Below are positions 42,893-45,524 of a DNA stretch of 45,524 nt, one piece after another. The translations under genes were made by a program, and so were the position numbers. Origin of the DNA: Skermanella aerolata KACC 11604 (GTDB lineage: Bacteria; Pseudomonadota; Alphaproteobacteria; Azospirillales; Azospirillaceae); assembly GCF_000936425.1 (NCBI RefSeq), contig NZ_AVFK01000049.1:1-45524 (forward strand), given 5' to 3'. The notes under the pieces were generated by a model. The model ran no database searches. It was not told the DNA's origin and worked only from the letters and a program-made list of their open reading frames with translations. Numbering within the stretch: the stretch's first letter is position 1; each line of letters opens with the position of its first letter.

Positions 42893-43002
42893 TGCCGATC
42901 ATTGTTGCCAGCTTTTGCGATGGCAAACAGTTCGCCTTCGACCACTTGTTCGATCAGGCACGATTGATGGGTCTTTGTTTCGTAGGCGTTGTAGATGCGC
43001 AC
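42868..43002 (-). pseudogene. Phd/YefM antitoxin fragment
   Basis: From a GTG at 43002 the minus strand reads VRIYNAYETKTHQSCLIEQVVEGELFAIAKAGNNDRQM. It fits the first half of a Phd/YefM antitoxin (MRxYNVxEAKTHLSxLLExVxxGExxxIAKAG). It then runs into unrelated sequence at about 42892 and stops. No C-terminal half or toxin follows. The remainder of 42853-43393 holds only the REP pair at 43147. Confidence 0.5.
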
Positions 43003-43146
43003 AGATGACACCAGAGTGGAGTGGGCTAGAAAAAATTAGCCTGCCCACTCCGGAGTCGTCCGCGGGCCGTGCAAGCGACGGGCTATTTAGGAAATATCAT
43101 GCAGTAACACCACGGGCTGAAGACATTGACCTGTGGCGACAGTGTT

Positions 43147-43205
43147 TGTTGGGCCACGGCCCAACCTACAGGCTCCTGCTTTGTAGGTTGGGCCGTGGCC
43201 CAACA
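43147..43205. repeat. Inverted REP pair (BIME-like), family A, copy 3
   Basis: Perfect 24-base arms (43147-43170, 43182-43205) with an 11-base spacer. The core is the same as at 25304 and 38935. It lies about 190 bases before the CPBP gene. Confidence 0.88.
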
Positions 43206-43393
43206 CTTGCTCACCGCCGGTCAGACTCTTCGGCTCTTGATATAGCTCACCCGAGCCCGCCCGCCGATTGGTCCAAGTCGGTGAAACTCAGAAACAATCG
43301 GGCCGGAATGATCCAAAGCACCCTCCGTTTGTTAGCCCCAAAGCGCTCAAAGCGCCGGGCATCGACAGACCCTGCTCGGACTGGAGGATATTC

Positions 43394-44125
43394 ATGATCG
43401 ACCGCGCGGACTTCCCTTATTACAACGGCTACCCGGTTCGCATCGGCGGTCAGGGCTGGGCTATCCTCCTGTTCAGCCTGGCCGTAGCCTTTGCGGTTCT
43501 GATCGTCATCCCGGCCAAGACCTTCCCGGCCACGCTGGTTCCGGCGTCGCTGTTCGCCGGAATACCGCTGCTGACGCTGGTTTACCTGACCAAGCGGCAC
43601 TGGACGGCGCTTTTCCGGCCGGTCGGATTGAAGCAGATCGGGCAAATGATCCTGTTCAGCTTCCTCAGCATCGCCGCCTCCGTGGCCGCCGGCATAGCGG
43701 TCTCCAGGCTTGGCTCGGTGGCGCCCAACCCCGTCGTAACCGGCATGAGTGCCATGACCGGGACCGAGTTCGTCCTGCGGCTCATCCCGACGTTGCCTCA
43801 ACTCGTCGGGGAAGAGCTTCTGACCATCCTGCCGTTTCTGGCTCTCCTGTGGTTCGCCACCACACGCCTGCGCCTGAGCCGGACCGTCGGGATCATGATC
43901 GCTACAGGAGGCTCTACTCTTGTCTTTGGCGCAGCGCACCTGCCGACATACGACTGGCACTGGGTGCAGTGCTTCGGCATCATCGGAACCGCTCGCATCG
44001 TCCTAACCCTGGCATACATCTGGACCCGCAACTTATGGGTTTCTGCCGGCGCGCATATCATCAACGATTGGTCAGAGTTCTCCTTCGGCTTCGTCATGAG
44101 CCACGTTCCGATCGGGACGGCGTGA
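43394..44125 (+). CDS. CPBP-family membrane protein (CAAX protease-like)
   Basis: The 243-residue product starts at the ATG at 43394 with GGAGG upstream. About six to eight hydrophobic segments are seen. The CPBP motifs are present: GEELLTILPFLAL (Glu140, Glu141), FGAAHLPTYDW (His182) and AGAHIINDW (His221, with Asn224/Asp225). The canonical EExxxR arginine is Ile145. This EELLTILPF form is a recognisable subgroup of CPBP proteins, some linked to bacteriocin self-immunity. The substrate is unknown. A short frame (44125-44196, 23 codons) overlaps its stop as TGATG but is too short to call. Confidence 0.82.
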   Translation: MIDRADFPYYNGYPVRIGGQGWAILLFSLAVAFAVLIVIPAKTFPATLVPASLFAGIPLLTLVYLTKRHWTALFRPVGLKQIGQMILFSFLSIAASVAAGIAVSRLGSVAPNPVVTGMSAMTGTEFVLRLIPTLPQLVGEELLTILPFLALLWFATTRLRLSRTVGIMIATGGSTLVFGAAHLPTYDWHWVQCFGIIGTARIVLTLAYIWTRNLWVSAGAHIINDWSEFSFGFVMSHVPIGTA

Positions 44126-44223
44126 TGTTAGGTAAAAGAAGCAACGGGGCCGAATTGATCAAACGGACGACGATCCTACGGAAACCTGTCCGCTGAGCAT
44201 CAAGGACGAAGACCACGGCACGT

Positions 44224-44850
44224 TCAGTCCTGCAACCACTTCCCCATCTTCGGAAACGGATCGAGGCCGTTGGCGCCGGGCGGCTCGAAGAGGCCGAGGC
44301 CACCGGTCATTCCGACCTGGGACAGCGCCATGATGCCGAAATGCGTGCCGCTTTCCACCCAGGCCGCCATGGGGTGGGGTTTGATATCGGGGTGATATTT
44401 ATAGCTGCCGGGAAAGAAGACGCATTCCGGCGGAAGGCCGAGATCCTTCAAGGCGGCGTAGGACCACGCCTGGGCCATGAACTCGCTCATCTTGATCGAC
44501 GTCTGTAGCTTGAAATCGTCCGCCGCGTCGGGATCGGCGGCCACCACCTCGTCAAGCGACTCGATGACGTCGTTTCCCATCCTTGAGCGCCAGCGGGACG
44601 GCACGACGACGATATGCCCGGCCTCGTGCAGTACGTCGCCCGATCCCGCCAGCCGGTCCGGGTCGATCAGCATCACGCCGTTGACGATCTGGATGCCGGG
44701 CAGGAAACCGTCCTGCCCAAACGGGCCGGCCTTGAAGGGCATCCCGATGCGGTCGAGAAAATCCAGCATCGGCGGCAGGCACTCGGGATAATACATGGCT
44801 TCGGCGGACCTGAGGGTTGGCGGGACCGTAAAGTTCGGGCCGTCCGGCAT
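44224..44850 (-). CDS. Protein of unknown function with HEAGH metal-binding motif
   Basis: The 208-residue soluble protein contains VLHEAGHIVVVP (His75, Glu76, His79), the HExxH signature of zinc peptidases. The surrounding GVMLIDPDRLAGSGDVLHEAGH and the later EFMAQAWSYAALKDLGLPPECVFFPGSYKYHP are well-ordered sequence, and EFMAQAWSYA could supply a third ligand. I do not recognise a named family. GGAA is the only ribosome-like site before the ATG at 44850. It converges with the CPBP gene. Confidence 0.65.
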   Translation of the reverse strand: MPDGPNFTVPPTLRSAEAMYYPECLPPMLDFLDRIGMPFKAGPFGQDGFLPGIQIVNGVMLIDPDRLAGSGDVLHEAGHIVVVPSRWRSRMGNDVIESLDEVVAADPDAADDFKLQTSIKMSEFMAQAWSYAALKDLGLPPECVFFPGSYKYHPDIKPHPMAAWVESGTHFGIMALSQVGMTGGLGLFEPPGANGLDPFPKMGKWLQD

Positions 44851-45147
44851 TTCCAGGAGCGGCGACCCTATTATACCTCTTATGGCCTATGCCTTCCTAC
44901 AGGTCTTGAGAAGCCCGTCGCCGGAAAACGACTATGGTGCGTGGACATCCTTCGACGACAGCCCTGGCTACCTGAAGATCCGGCAATCTGTATCTTGCAA
45001 CCTATAGTACACGATGTCCTTTTGGTCAGAGTGGTCCATACCAATACTGTCATATCTATGACGTATGAAAGATAAATTAAGTCAGAAAGTGTGCTAAACC
45101 ACGATCGACATATCGAAATTCATCATCGATCATTGGAAAATCATGGC
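44851..45147. other. AT-rich spacer before the response regulator
   Basis: No gene is seen. The plus-strand stretch 44879-45006 reads YAFLQVLRSPSPENDYGAWTSFDDSPGYLKI, which looks somewhat protein-like but has no start and no match I know. A promoter for the next gene is likely near 45030-45090 (AT-rich) but cannot be placed. Confidence 0.35.
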
Positions 45148-45516
45148 ATGGACAGTCGCAAGAATTCAAAGATCTATCAAGATTTGTCGATCCTGGTCAT
45201 AGACGATGATGATTTCACGCGAGCCGTGACGAAGAAGATGCTTGGGAGAATTGGAATTGAAAATGTCTTTTTATCCAAGAGCAGCGAAGAAGGCTTGGTA
45301 ATACTGAACGTCAATAATATCGATCTGGTCATCTGTGATATAGTGATGGGCGGAATGAGCGGGCTGCAATTATCTAAGTTGATACGGGACAAGAATGTCC
45401 GGCTTTACGGAAACAACCGTGAAGTCCCGATCATATTGCTGACGGCTCATACCGATGAAAAAATAGTCGCCACGGCCTTGCCATCTATCAGTTTTGAGGC
45501 AAGGCTGTTGACGTGA
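45148..45516 (+). CDS. Response-regulator receiver protein, truncated at the C-terminus
   Basis: From the ATG at 45148 it is 122 residues. The receiver fold is clear: SILVIDDDDFTR (acidic pocket), LVICDIVMGGMSG with phospho-acceptor Asp64, and IILLTAHT with Thr99. After TDEKIVATAL the sequence changes to PSISFEARLLT and stops, so beta-5 with the conserved lysine (usually KPF) is missing. An upstream GTG at 45091 would add 19 residues without obvious meaning. The break lies within 50 bases of the window end, so an insertion or frameshift there is likely. Confidence 0.7.
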   Translation: MDSRKNSKIYQDLSILVIDDDDFTRAVTKKMLGRIGIENVFLSKSSEEGLVILNVNNIDLVICDIVMGGMSGLQLSKLIRDKNVRLYGNNREVPIILLTAHTDEKIVATALPSISFEARLLT

Positions 45517-45524
45517 GGAATCGG

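Noticed and set aside
14099-43205. CRISPR array from the recurring palindromes
   Set aside because: The repeats are far apart, occur as inverted pairs rather than regular direct repeats with spacers, and no cas genes are present.
42870-43397. 175-codon plus-strand frame before the CPBP gene
   Set aside because: It crosses the REP pair and the antitoxin fragments and has no ribosome site or motif.
44125-44196. 23-codon frame overlapping the CPBP stop as TGATG
   Set aside because: Coupled start geometry is attractive, but the peptide is too short and has no further support.

Overview
The window is GC-rich chromosomal DNA of an alphaproteobacterium. The aroA-cmk-rpsA order, a FYDLN-acid family protein, an alphaproteobacterial-type RNase J and the protein style together suggest Rhodospirillales, perhaps an Azospirillum/Skermanella relative. 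That placement is inference from gene content; no rRNA is present.

Layout. (1) 1-7.7 kb is core: tRNA-Gly(GCC), tRNA-Ala(GGC), tRNA-Tyr(GTA), RNase J, a second identical tRNA-Ala(GGC) on the other strand, the FYDLN-acid protein, then aroA-cmk-rpsA. (2) 7.6-13.8 kb holds a hipBA pair with two palindromic operators, a DHA2-type MFS exporter, a small membrane protein, an SDR dehydrogenase and a glutathione transferase. (3) 13.8-19.0 kb is accessory. It has a chain of type II toxin-antitoxin genes on the minus strand (BrnA-like orphan, VapB-like, YefM/PemK, RHH with a truncated PIN toxin, MazE/MazF), then an AT-rich two-gene module with its own promoter dyad and terminator, encoding a 73-residue protein and an ImmA/IrrE-like protein with a changed metal motif. 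(4) 19.0-38.9 kb is a methylated-amine island: soxBDAG-sdaA-glyA, an inverted Rpn-family gene with a partial tandem duplication, then dgcAB-etfAB and a betaine/choline-type ABC transporter (proVWX/choVWX type). (5) 38.9-45.5 kb is accessory again: inverted REP pairs, a MACPF-domain protein, a REP-associated (RAYT) transposase, a DUF2283 protein, a second RHH/PIN pair, antitoxin fragments, a CPBP membrane protein, a HEAGH protein and a truncated response-regulator receiver cut by the window end.

How the genes work together. The ABC importer would bring in glycine betaine or a related compound. DgcAB demethylates dimethylglycine to sarcosine, passing electrons to EtfAB. SoxBDAG converts sarcosine to glycine and methylene-tetrahydrofolate. 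GlyA joins these into serine and SdaA deaminates serine to pyruvate. The first step, betaine to dimethylglycine (gbcAB), is not in the window.

The most unusual signals are: five perfect inverted pairs of REP hairpins, all carrying 5'-GTAG feet, in the same window as a RAYT transposase, with one pair inside the sox-sdaA operon; two paralogous RHH/PIN toxin-antitoxin loci 26 kb apart whose toxins have each been broken in a different way; the AT-rich ImmA-like module; the MACPF protein; and several gene fragments recognisable only as short peptides.
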